The translations under genes were made by a program, and so were the position numbers. Below the pieces are notes generated by a model. The model was not told the origin of the DNA and ran no database searches. It was given only the letters and a program-made list of their open reading frames with translations. From assembly GCA_002868865.1 (NCBI GenBank), contig PKUC01000045.1, positions 1-55,590 on the forward strand: a stretch of DNA of 55,590 nucleotides. Reading direction: 5' to 3'. Positions 26,368 through 35,200 of this stretch are shown one piece after another (the first letter of the stretch is position 1; every line of letters starts with the position of its first letter). This DNA comes from Desulfuromonas sp. GTDB taxonomy: Bacteria; Desulfobacterota; Desulfuromonadia; Desulfuromonadales; Geopsychrobacteraceae.

Positions 26368-26559
26368 ATGGTTAAGGTCAAGACGTTTGGAGAACCGTTA
26401 GAGGTGTTCAGGGCGCATAAAGAGTTGGATGAACTCGATGCCCGGGTCAACGCGTTTATCCGCGAGAACGACGTTAACAGGGTCATTTCCGTCAGTGACA
26501 GTACGACGGTCGAAGACGGTTCGACCATAGGGCTGATCCGCGTGTTGGTTTACGAATAA
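26368..26559 (+). CDS. small protein, weakly Cse60-like
   Basis: A 63-residue acidic protein with ACGGAGGTT ahead of the ATG, 28 bases after the NifU-like gene. The pattern KVKTFGEPLEVFRAHKELDELDARVNAFI, ending in a beta strand TIGLIRVLVYE, recalls the Cse60 family of small proteins (KVKxF..., INEF, then a final hydrophobic strand). This is a weak pattern match from memory. Function is unknown; the pairing with the Fe-S scaffold may be incidental. Confidence 0.6.
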   Translation: MVKVKTFGEPLEVFRAHKELDELDARVNAFIRENDVNRVISVSDSTTVEDGSTIGLIRVLVYE

Positions 26560-26571
26560 AAAGAAATGTTC

Positions 26572-26623
26572 CGGTTTCGACAGGGAGCGGGGTTATTCCT
26601 CCTCCCGGTCGAACCGATTTTAT
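26572..26623 (+). terminator. imperfect hairpin after the small gene, probable terminator
   Basis: Arms at 26572-26587 (CGGTTTCGACAGGGAG) and 26602-26616 (CTCCCGGTCGAACCG) pair over about 14 base pairs with one bulged T and one mismatch. ATTTTAT follows. It would end the NifU-like transcript ahead of nhaD. Confidence 0.45.
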
Positions 26624-26791
26624 CCCGTCCGCGATCGCATTTATCGTCCTGCGATCAAGATATCCTCAAAGAACGCACCGTTGATCGACTCAATCGGGTT
26701 CCCGATGTGGGATACCTGTTGCGCCGTTTTGCGTCATACGCCAGGAAAGTCAGCGGGAGGGTTTTTAAACGGTTTTTAACCGCAGGATTTT

Positions 26792-28195
26792 ATGATGAAA
26801 ATACTGTTGGGAACACTTGTTCTGATGTTTTGTGATGAGCGTCTAGTGATGGCGAGTGGCGGTCCGGGCGCACCGCACGATTTTACCGGCAGTCGTTTCG
26901 GCTTGATCGCTATCGCGATTTTTTGCGCGGCCTATCTGCTGGTGATCCTCGAGGAGCAGCTTCATCTGCGTAAGAGTAAACCGGTGATTGTCGCCGCGGG
27001 GTTGATCTGGGTGCTGGTGGCGATTGTCTATAATCGTGCTGGATTGCCCGATGTGGCCCATAATGCCATCCGTCACAACCTTCTCGAATATGCCGAGCTG
27101 TTTCTTTTTCTGCTGGCGGCTATGACCTACATCAACGCCATGTCAGAGCGTAACGTATTTCGCAGTTTGCGTAGCTGGTTGATCACCTGTGGTTTTTCGC
27201 TGCGCAATATCTTCTGGATGACCGGCCTGCTGGCTTTTCTGATCTCGCCGATCGCCGATAACCTGACCACCGCGCTGCTGATGGGGGCTGCTATTGTCGC
27301 CGTCGGCAATGGCAATCACCGCTTTGTATCGATCGCCTGCATCAATATCGTTGTTGCCGCCAACGCTGGAGGTGCTTTTTCGCCCTTTGGCGACATTACG
27401 ACGTTGATGGTGTGGCAGAAGGGGAAACTCGAATTTTTCGAGTTCTTCTCGATCTTTGTTCCTGCGCTGGTCAATTGGCTGTTGCCCGCTACGATTATGA
27501 GTTTGTTTATCAGCAAAGAGCTGCCGGACGCGCAGCAGCAACGTGAATATATGAAGCTCGGTTCCAAGCGGATTATCTTGCTGTTTTTGCTGACCATCGT
27601 TACCGCAGTCTGTTTTCACAACTTTCTCCATCTGCCGCCGGCGGTGGGGATGATGCTGGGGATGGGCTATCTGTCATTTTTTGCTTTCTGGCTGAAGAAG
27701 CGTGAAAACCGTGTGCTGGGGACGGACAACCCCCTCGATATGACCAGCGGAAACCAGCCTGTTTTTGATCTGTTTCGTCAGATCGCACGTGCCGAGTGGG
27801 ATACCCTGCTATTTTTCTACGGTGTTATTCTCTGCGTTGGTGGTTTAGGACAGCTCGGCTACCTCGCGGTGATCTCCAAACTGATGTATCTCGATATGGG
27901 GGCGACCGGCGCCAATGTCCTGGTGGGTGTGCTGTCCGCGATTGTGGATAATATTCCGGTTATGTTTGCTGTGCTGACGATGAACCCGGAGATGTCGCAC
28001 AGTCAGTGGCTGCTGGTGACCTTGACTGCTGGCTGTGGTGGTAGCCTGTTGTCGATCGGTTCGGCCGCTGGCGTGGCATTGATGGGGCAGGCCCGCGGGA
28101 TCTATACCTTCAATCGTCATCTGATGTGGGCGCCGGTTATTGCGCTGGGGTATGCCGCCAGTATTTTCGTGCACCTGTTGATCAATGGCCGCTGA
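26792..28195 (+). CDS. nhaD: Na+/H+ antiporter, NhaD type
   Basis: A 467-residue inner-membrane protein with roughly 11-12 hydrophobic spans. Characteristic NhaD/ArsB-superfamily segments are ISPIADNLTTALLMGAA, NIVVAANAGGAFSPFGDITTLMVW and AIVDNIPVMFAVLTMNPEMS, with charged residues inside membrane segments (the Asp of PIADN and of IVDN) likely involved in cation transport. The start is one of two adjacent ATGs (26792 or 26795) after AGGA. It would export Na+ in exchange for protons. The preceding 230 bases hold a hairpin and no clear gene. Confidence 0.92.
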   Translation: MMKILLGTLVLMFCDERLVMASGGPGAPHDFTGSRFGLIAIAIFCAAYLLVILEEQLHLRKSKPVIVAAGLIWVLVAIVYNRAGLPDVAHNAIRHNLLEYAELFLFLLAAMTYINAMSERNVFRSLRSWLITCGFSLRNIFWMTGLLAFLISPIADNLTTALLMGAAIVAVGNGNHRFVSIACINIVVAANAGGAFSPFGDITTLMVWQKGKLEFFEFFSIFVPALVNWLLPATIMSLFISKELPDAQQQREYMKLGSKRIILLFLLTIVTAVCFHNFLHLPPAVGMMLGMGYLSFFAFWLKKRENRVLGTDNPLDMTSGNQPVFDLFRQIARAEWDTLLFFYGVILCVGGLGQLGYLAVISKLMYLDMGATGANVLVGVLSAIVDNIPVMFAVLTMNPEMSHSQWLLVTLTAGCGGSLLSIGSAAGVALMGQARGIYTFNRHLMWAPVIALGYAASIFVHLLINGR

Positions 28196-28198
28196 TAG

Positions 28199-28239
28199 CA
28201 GGTCCTCTCCACCCTGTTTGGTGTGGTGGAGAGGACCTG
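28199..28239. terminator. perfect 15-bp inverted repeat between nhaD and the ADH gene
   Basis: Arms CAGGTCCTCTCCACC (28199-28213) and its exact complement (28225-28239) with an 11-base loop, located between the convergent ends of nhaD and the dehydrogenase gene. No T tract flanks it on either strand, so it may act as a bidirectional 3'-end stabiliser or a Rho-assisted terminator. Confidence 0.6.
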
Positions 28240-28245
28240 ATGTAC

Positions 28246-29400
28246 CTAAACAGACATTTCGAGGATCTGACGACTGACCTCCAGGGTGACGGTGCGCCGC
28301 TCCCCCAGCTTGATCATGCCGTGCTGTTCCAATTGATCGACCAGCTTTGGGACGATTGTGGCGTCGAGACCATAATCGGACAGGCGTGTTTTGATCCCCA
28401 TCTGCTCGAAGAATTCCCGGGTTTTTCTGATCGCTTTGTCGATCCTCGTGTCTTCTGAGCCGGTGCTGATTCCCCAGACCCGCTCGGCGTATTGCAGCAG
28501 CTTTTCCTTCTTCTGTTCCTTTTGTGACTGTAAAACCGACGGCAGCACGATGGCCAGGGTTTGGGCGTGGTCGAGGCCGTACAGCGCGGTGATCTCGTGA
28601 CCGATCATGTGGGTCGCCCAGTCCTGAGGGACCCCAGCGCCGATCAGTCCGTTAAGGGCCAGGGTCGCACTCCACATCATGTTAGCGCGAACCGCTTCGT
28701 TTTCGGGATCGCTCAAGGCTTGCGGACCGTCTTCGATCAGGGTCAGCAACAGTCCTTCAGCGAATCGATCTTGTACTTTGGCGTCAACCGGGTATGTGAG
28801 ATATTGTTCGACGGTATGAACAAAAGCATCGACCACGCCGTTGGCGACCTGACCGGCGGGCAGGCTGAAGGTCGTCGTCGGGTCAAGAATTGAAAATTTG
28901 GGGAAAACAAGCGGGTGCATGAACGGCAGCTTGGTTTGCGTCGCTTTATGGGTGATGACGGAACCGTTGTTCATTTCAGATCCTGTCGCCGGTAATGTGA
29001 GGACACTGCCGAAAGGGAGAGCCGTGGTAATCGGTGCCCGTTTGGTGAGGATGTCCCACGGGTCTCCGGCAAAATTGACCGCCGCCGCGATAAACTTGGT
29101 GCCATCGATCACCGATCCGCCACCGACGGCGAGCAGGAAATCAAATTTCTCAAGCCGGATTTTTTCGACGGCCTTCATCAGGGTTTCATAGGTGGGGTTC
29201 GGCTCAATCCCGCCGAACGTACTCCACTCATATCCGTCCAACGCCGCGGCAACCTGATCAAAAATACCGTTTTTCTTAATGCTGCCCTGTCCGTACGTCA
29301 ACAGGACCTTCTGCCCGGCAGGAATCTCGTTCGCCAGCTCGGCAATACGGCCCTGTCCGAACAGAATGCGGGTCGGATTGTGAAATGTAAATGGGTACAT
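28246..29400 (-). CDS. iron-containing alcohol dehydrogenase (YqhD-like)
   Basis: A 384-residue group III alcohol dehydrogenase. FGQGRIAELANEIP and LLTYGQGSIKKNGI open the NAD(P)-binding half, and VGGGSVIDGTKFIAAA is the nucleotide-binding loop. Metal ligands are the Asp and His of VDAFVHTVEQYL and the His residues of HMIGHEITALYGLDHAQTLAI. The overall layout is closest to the NADPH-dependent aldehyde reductase YqhD. AAAAGGAG lies five bases before the ATG. Substrate unknown. A T-rich leader precedes it. Confidence 0.93.
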   Translation of the reverse strand: MYPFTFHNPTRILFGQGRIAELANEIPAGQKVLLTYGQGSIKKNGIFDQVAAALDGYEWSTFGGIEPNPTYETLMKAVEKIRLEKFDFLLAVGGGSVIDGTKFIAAAVNFAGDPWDILTKRAPITTALPFGSVLTLPATGSEMNNGSVITHKATQTKLPFMHPLVFPKFSILDPTTTFSLPAGQVANGVVDAFVHTVEQYLTYPVDAKVQDRFAEGLLLTLIEDGPQALSDPENEAVRANMMWSATLALNGLIGAGVPQDWATHMIGHEITALYGLDHAQTLAIVLPSVLQSQKEQKKEKLLQYAERVWGISTGSEDTRIDKAIRKTREFFEQMGIKTRLSDYGLDATIVPKLVDQLEQHGMIKLGERRTVTLEVSRQILEMSV

Positions 29401-29879
29401 GGACGCTCCTTTTATGATGGTGGGAGATAAGTCAGCGTTTTTGTCCTGTTTGTCTGTTTCTGCCTGTTTTTACAGGGATTTTGCTCTGTCTTTATGGATA
29501 TCTTGAGTACATTTACAATTTGAATATAGTACTTATTTTATGCGGAAAAAGCTATATTTACACGTCTTCTATTCTGACTAAAAAATAGTTTGCATACTGT
29601 ACACAATTGCTGTGGATAGACATGTGTAAAACGTCCTCTCCCCTCTGAATCGATGCCGTCTCTAGCGTTTTGCATAAAAAATAAGCATCCTGGGTTGGCC
29701 AGAAAAATGGAAAAATATCTACTGCCGGATGACGTTTTTGGCATTCAATTTGACGGCCCCATGTGGCTATGTTATCAGGTCAGAATCGATTCTCGCAGAT
29801 TGGATCGAAACGCCCGAATCATCATGGAAACGGTCGAACGACCCTGCACTGCCACAGATTCCAACCATAAGGATTTATC
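29401..29879. other. non-coding intergenic region between the ADH and M24 genes
   Basis: About 480 A+T-rich bases between divergent genes. On the ADH side are three CTGTTT copies (29446, 29454, 29464) and the interrupted palindrome CCTGT-TTTT-ACAGG (29463-29476). A possible minus-strand promoter TTGTAA-N16-CATAAA lies around 29490-29520. A 76-codon open frame (29653-29883) lacks a convincing ribosome site and is probably not a gene. The M24 gene's ribosome site AAGGA lies at the right end. Confidence 0.5.
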
Positions 29880-31073
29880 ATGAGAATAACTCCGGCAAGC
29901 GAATTGACAAACCGATACAAGGCCCTTCAGCAGCAGATGGCTGCGGCACAGATCGATGCCGCCGTTATTATCCAGAATGCCGACCTGTTCTACTTCAGTG
30001 GTTCGATCCAGCAGGGTGTTCTGTATGTCCCGCAGGAAGGCGAACCGGTCTATTTGGTCCGCAAGGACTACGGGCGTGCCCGCATGGAATCGGGCTTGAA
30101 GGACGTTGCCCCCCTCAAGAGTCTGCGCGATGTCCCGGACTTGGTTCGCGACTTTGGCCTGCCGGTGGCACAGCGGATCGGTTTTGAGCTGGATGTCTTA
30201 CCAACGACTCAGTTTCAACGCTGGCAGAAACTCTTGCCCGCTGGCGAACTGGTCGATGTGTCACCCCTCATCCGCGAAGTGAGGGCGGTCAAGAGCGATT
30301 ACGAGATCGGCATCATGAAGGACTGCGCGCTGATTATGGAGAAGATCCATCAGCAGGCCAAGCAGGTCATCGCCGTTGGTAAGACCGACATTGAGGTGGC
30401 CGCCGAGTTGGAATGTTTCGCCCGTAAGGAGGGGCATCAGGGGATCATGCGCTTTCGGGCGTTTAACGCTGAACTCTACTTCGGGCATATCTTCTCCGGC
30501 GCCGATGCCGCCGTGCCGGCCTATCTTGATGCGCCCCTCGGCGGGTTGGGGTTGAATCCGTCGATCGGTCAGGGAGCCAGCTACAAGCGGATCGAAAAGG
30601 ATGAGCCGATTATTATCGATGTGATGACCGCTTATGACGGCTACATGGTTGATCAGACCCGGACCATGGTGGTCGGCTCGCTGGACCCGCAGCTTGAACG
30701 CGCTTACTACGACATGTTGAAAATTCAGGAGAAACTGTTCGAGATCGCCAAACCGGGGGCCATCTGGGGCGAGGTCTACCAGCAGTGCTACGATCTCGCT
30801 GTAGAAATGGGCTATAAAGACCATTTTATGGGGGCGTCGGGCGCGCAGGTCTCCTTTATCGGTCATGGTGTCGGACTGGAGATCGACGAGTATCCTTTTA
30901 TCGCCCGGGGCTTTAAAACGCAGCAGCTCAAAGAGAACATGACCTTCGCGTTTGAGCCGAAAGCCGTCTATCCCGGTCTCGGCGTCGTCGGGGTAGAGAA
31001 CACCTACCGTGTCGGCAGCGACGGTCTGAAACGATTGACCTACTCGGCTGAGGATATTGTTGAGCTATACTGA
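29880..31073 (+). CDS. M24-family metallopeptidase (Xaa-Pro aminopeptidase type)
   Basis: A 397-residue protein. The N-terminal creatinase-like domain (about 1-150) has VIIQNADLFYFSGSIQQG. The pita-bread peptidase domain has metal ligands in IIDVMTAYDGYMVDQTRT (two Asp), GHGVGLEIDEYPF (His), FAFEPKAVYPG (Glu) and VGVENTYRV (Glu). It would remove N-terminal residues preceding proline or hydrolyse dipeptides in the cytoplasm. No signal peptide. The PilT-like gene follows 39 bases later, across the 10-base palindrome GAGTTAACTC. Confidence 0.92.
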   Translation: MRITPASELTNRYKALQQQMAAAQIDAAVIIQNADLFYFSGSIQQGVLYVPQEGEPVYLVRKDYGRARMESGLKDVAPLKSLRDVPDLVRDFGLPVAQRIGFELDVLPTTQFQRWQKLLPAGELVDVSPLIREVRAVKSDYEIGIMKDCALIMEKIHQQAKQVIAVGKTDIEVAAELECFARKEGHQGIMRFRAFNAELYFGHIFSGADAAVPAYLDAPLGGLGLNPSIGQGASYKRIEKDEPIIIDVMTAYDGYMVDQTRTMVVGSLDPQLERAYYDMLKIQEKLFEIAKPGAIWGEVYQQCYDLAVEMGYKDHFMGASGAQVSFIGHGVGLEIDEYPFIARGFKTQQLKENMTFAFEPKAVYPGLGVVGVENTYRVGSDGLKRLTYSAEDIVELY

Positions 31074-31112
31074 AATAGGGTGAGTTAACTCTACTAAGGA
31101 GGAGGGCTTAGC

Positions 31113-32204
31113 ATGGCGGACGAAGGAAAAAAACTCAGTTTTTTAAATGTTGACCATGAAACTATTTGGGGACTGCTCAGGGTCCTTTGTAATTCGAGGG
31201 CCTCGGATCTCCTTCTGGTTGCTGGAGTCCAGCCGAGTCTCAAAATCAATAATGAACTTATGCGAATTGATGCGCCGGTGCTCACTGCTGAACTGGTTGA
31301 AACCTATGCAAGAGATTTGATGAACAAAAACCAGCTGGAGGCCTTCAAAGAAACAAAAGACATCGATTTCGCCATTACCGATGAAAATTTGGGTCGCTTC
31401 AGGATTAATATTTACAATCAGCGCAACACTATTTCTATCGCTGTGCGTCATATTGTGGAAGATATCCCTTCACTTGAAGATCTCAACCTTCCGGCGTGGC
31501 TGGAATCCTATGCGTTAAAGTCTCAAGGACTGATACTGGTCTCGGGTCCGAATGGTCATGGAAAAAGCACAACCCTCGCGTCAATGATCGACATTATCAA
31601 TACGAAGCGAAACAAAAATATCATCACCATAGAAGACCCGATCGAATTTCTGCATAGCCATAAACAGAGCAACGTGAATCAACGGGAGGTCGGTATTGAC
31701 ACTGAGTCTTTTCACACGGGACTGAGAAGAATTTACCGTGAGGCACCTGATGTTATCTTGATCGGAGAGATGCGTGACAGGGAAAGTATCTCCATTGCTC
31801 TCGAGGCGGCGGAAACCGGACATCTTGTGTTGAGTACTCTGCATGCCAACAACAGCACGTTGGCAATTAATCGTATAGTTGATGTCTTTCCCGCTGAGCA
31901 TCAGCCGCAAATTCGACTGCAGTTGGCCGACAATCTATTGTTGTCTTTCAATCAGAGGTTAATCAAAACTCGGGATGACACGGATCGTCTTCCAGCTTTC
32001 GAGAAACTGACGAATAGCTACCGCGTTTCGACGATGATTCGTGATGGGCGGTCTCATCAGATCCGCACTCGTCTAGTATCTTCAGACGAATACCATTCTC
32101 TGGATGCCAGCCTTGCGAATTTGGTCAAGCAGAACAAAGTTCATCGTGACGCTGCGCATCACTATGCACAGGATCAGAAGGTGTTTCAGGACCTTTTGCG
32201 CTGA
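31113..32204 (+). CDS. PilT/PilU-like secretion ATPase, orphan
   Basis: A 363-residue protein. The N-terminal PilT-like PAS-type domain is at about 1-110. The RecA-like ATPase has Walker A GPNGHGKST (145-153), Asp box IEDPIEF (173-179), Walker B VILIGEMRDRE (214-224) and His box TGHLVLSTLHAN (235-246). Classic PilT has GPTGSGKST, so two P-loop positions differ. The C-terminal AIRNLIR-like region is altered to STMIRDGRSHQI. AAGGAGGAGG precedes the ATG. No other pilus gene is nearby, and the gene is visibly more A+T-rich than its neighbours, which suggests acquisition. It may act with a separate pilus or have another role. Confidence 0.88.
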   Translation: MADEGKKLSFLNVDHETIWGLLRVLCNSRASDLLLVAGVQPSLKINNELMRIDAPVLTAELVETYARDLMNKNQLEAFKETKDIDFAITDENLGRFRINIYNQRNTISIAVRHIVEDIPSLEDLNLPAWLESYALKSQGLILVSGPNGHGKSTTLASMIDIINTKRNKNIITIEDPIEFLHSHKQSNVNQREVGIDTESFHTGLRRIYREAPDVILIGEMRDRESISIALEAAETGHLVLSTLHANNSTLAINRIVDVFPAEHQPQIRLQLADNLLLSFNQRLIKTRDDTDRLPAFEKLTNSYRVSTMIRDGRSHQIRTRLVSSDEYHSLDASLANLVKQNKVHRDAAHHYAQDQKVFQDLLR

Positions 32205-32219
32205 AATGCATGACATGGT

Positions 32220-35200
32220 TTATGTGAGGCTAAAAATTTCATCGAGACTGAGGTGTTTGTCGCCCTCGGTTTTGACGTAGTTTTCTATGGCTTGGAGTCG
32301 TGTGCGGATTTTTCTTTCAGCTGTTTGACGCAGGTCGGCGGCTTCTGCGGCGAGCCTCTCGCGATCACCGGCCAGGGCGTCGAGATCGTGGGGGGCGCGC
32401 TCCAGTTCCAGCCTTTTTTTGAAGAACAGCTGCAGCTGCTCAAGGGAGCCATCGCCGAAATCGAACACTTCAGGGATCAGGGCAGAAAAGCTGCGGACCC
32501 CGACGACATCCTTACCGATCGCCCGATAGGCGTCGAGCATTTCCAGCTCCATGTCGCGGTAGTTCTGCATCGGCATGTACATCCGATCGAGGTAGAGCAG
32601 GACCTTTTCGGTTTTCTTGAGATGTCCACCGATAATGACCGATGCTCCGACTTCTCCACGGCGTGCGCCTTTGATCCAGGGTGCACCGGTGATGCCGAAA
32701 TCGTTGAGCACCGGAAGCTGCAGCAAGACCGAGAGGGTATTGATCGCCAGGGCGAAGCCGGCAGAAGGGCCACCGACGTTATAAGAGGCCGACAGCAGCT
32801 GATGGTGGATGGAATATCCTTCGAGAAACTCCCCCAACATTCGTGAGATGTTACGGGTCGGCAGGATCTCCTGCAGGTAGTTTTCGACCAGGGTCAGAGC
32901 TTCTTTGGAGCTCTGGTTGGTCATCTGTACCGCCATATCCATTTCTGCGCTGCCGGGTGCGGTGGTCGAAACGGCTCCGGTGACGACGATCTTTTCCTGA
33001 TAGGTGCGGTAGACCAGCGAGGTGGCAATCGGCAACAGCACACCGCTGGTATCGTTGGCTCCGACACCGACCACAAAGCCGACCTGCGGTTCCTCCGAAA
33101 GCTCTGTCTCCAGAAATTCATCCAGCTGTTGCTTGCCTTTACGCAGCGGACTGCCCGCCAGTTGCTGACGGGCAGTCTGCAGGTGCCAGCGGGTGACCGG
33201 AAACGCCTTCTCTCCTTTGAGGTGGTGCAGCCGCTTGATGACTTCCTCCAGCCGTTCGAGCAGCGCCTCTTCCCCCTGACGTGCTTTCTTCAACAGGTCC
33301 GAATCCGCGGCGATCCCTTCCAGCAACCCGAGCAAAATCTTGTAGTTGTAACGGACGAAGCGCCCCTTGGTTTCGCTGTCGCTTGCGGTGAGCTGAAACA
33401 GCGCGTCGATGACCTCCATCTCCGTGGTCCGCAGTGAGCGGACCTTTTCGGCAAAAGCGGTAAAGTCGGCTGGAGTTTCACAGAGGGTTCGCGCGAGTTG
33501 CGTGATGTCCTCGAGGCTGAGTCCGTCCTGCAGGGGGAGATTGGCCATGTTTTTAGCGATAATCTGCACACTGTCCTCTTCGCGCAGATGTCCGGTAACG
33601 TTCAGGACCTTGAGCCGTTTGGAGCGGATCAGGGCCGGATCGAGGATGTCCAGACGGTTCGTTGTCAGTACGGTGAACACACGGTTGAGGGGCGATTCTC
33701 CATCGATAATCGACAGAAATTTGTTGGTTACCTTGTCGTAGGGGCTGCCCCCTTGGGGAGAGCGGCGCGGCGCAACCGCGTCACCTTCATCAAAAAACAC
33801 CATCGATGGTGAAATCATCTTAGCGATGTCGTAGACCCGTTCCAGATTGGCGACCATCCCCTCCAGTGGACTGTTTGGTTCGGAGAGGTCGGAGAGGTTG
33901 ACCGACAGGTCCTGCACGTCGGTGTTGTCACCCAGCCAGGCGCGCACCATAAAGGTTTTCCCCGATCCCGGCGGTCCGGTCAGGACTACGCCCTTCTCCT
34001 CGTTAATGTTGTAGAACAGGGCGTTGTTGGCCATCTCCGAAAATTCATTCTTGATGCTGCCTATATATTCCTGCCAGTCGATACCACGGTCCATCTGGCC
34101 GACGACTTTGTTGTAGAGCGAACCGTGAACATTGCGGGCCACCGATTTGAAGGCGTCGCGGACCAGCAGCTGATCGTTGAGGTAACTGCTGCTGAAGTAT
34201 CCTTTGATGCCGATGATCGAAGCGATCAGGCGGCGAACGTAGGCCGGGGTGATCTTGAGGCTGCGTTGGTGAAAGATCGGATACAGCTTTTCGACCGCTT
34301 GATCCAGTTCTTCTTCTGACAGATGGGGAGCGCGGGGCCCGTCGGGACGTTCCGGATGGTTTTTGCGACGCAACTCGAGGCAGACCACCTCGCGCAGGTT
34401 TTTGGGGTTTTCCCACATGTCGTTGATGTCGATGACCAGCCCGCGCTCAACAAAACGCCTGTAGATAGCGGCATCGAATTGCTCCGGCTGATCGGTTGTC
34501 GCGATCAGCAGGCAGTCGCGTCGGCCGTGGGCGATTTCGTCGAGGATGATATTGGCGGCGTCGACCAGGGTCGATTGCTGGCCCTGAACGCTGCTCATCT
34601 GATCGGGGCGACCGAAAGCGGAGTGGGCCTCTTCGAGGTGGCGTAAGGTCAGTCGGTTGGGGTTACCCATCGCCTTACGCAGGTAGTTGCCCGGCTCTCC
34701 CGCCCAGGCGGTTTGGTAGTCGTTGGGGGTGATCATCGCGCTATCGACCGGGATACCGGCTTCATCCATGCTCGAAATGGCCTGACTGATCCGATCGCGG
34801 AACAGATAGCGGACGATGGGCAGCCGGGAGAGGAAGCGGAGTTGTGCCCGTTTGCGCCGCTTCTCGATCCTCACTGCCAGCTCGGGATCAACCTCGGTCA
34901 GACTGCGCCAGAACGGGTGGTTGGCCATTACTTCATTTTTCTTTGACTTCAGGTCGACGACCGGCTTGACCTCGGAGTAGAAAAACACCTGCTCGATGGC
35001 TTGCTTGACCGTGGCGCTTTTACCGCTGCCGGAGTTACCGATGATCAGCAGCAGTGGGGCTCGCGGCGCCTGTGGATCATCGATATATTCCTTAAGGACG
35101 TAGGCGTGAAACAACTGTTCAAAGACCTCAAGCAGCTCCGGAGGGACATAGGTGTCGATAGTTTCCCGCTCGAGCAGGTAGCTGAGGTATTGGTGGTCGT

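Noticed and set aside
26566-26835. 89-codon plus-strand frame between the small gene and nhaD
   Set aside because: It runs over a probable terminator hairpin and into nhaD in another frame, with no ribosome site.
29735-29760. TGGCATTCAATTTGAC considered as a sigma-54 promoter for the M24 gene
   Set aside because: The -12 half reads TTGAC in place of TTGC and lies over 110 bases from the gene.
29653-29883. 76-codon plus-strand frame before the M24 gene
   Set aside because: No ribosome site, no recognisable domain, and it overlaps the M24 start; composition looks like the non-coding flank.
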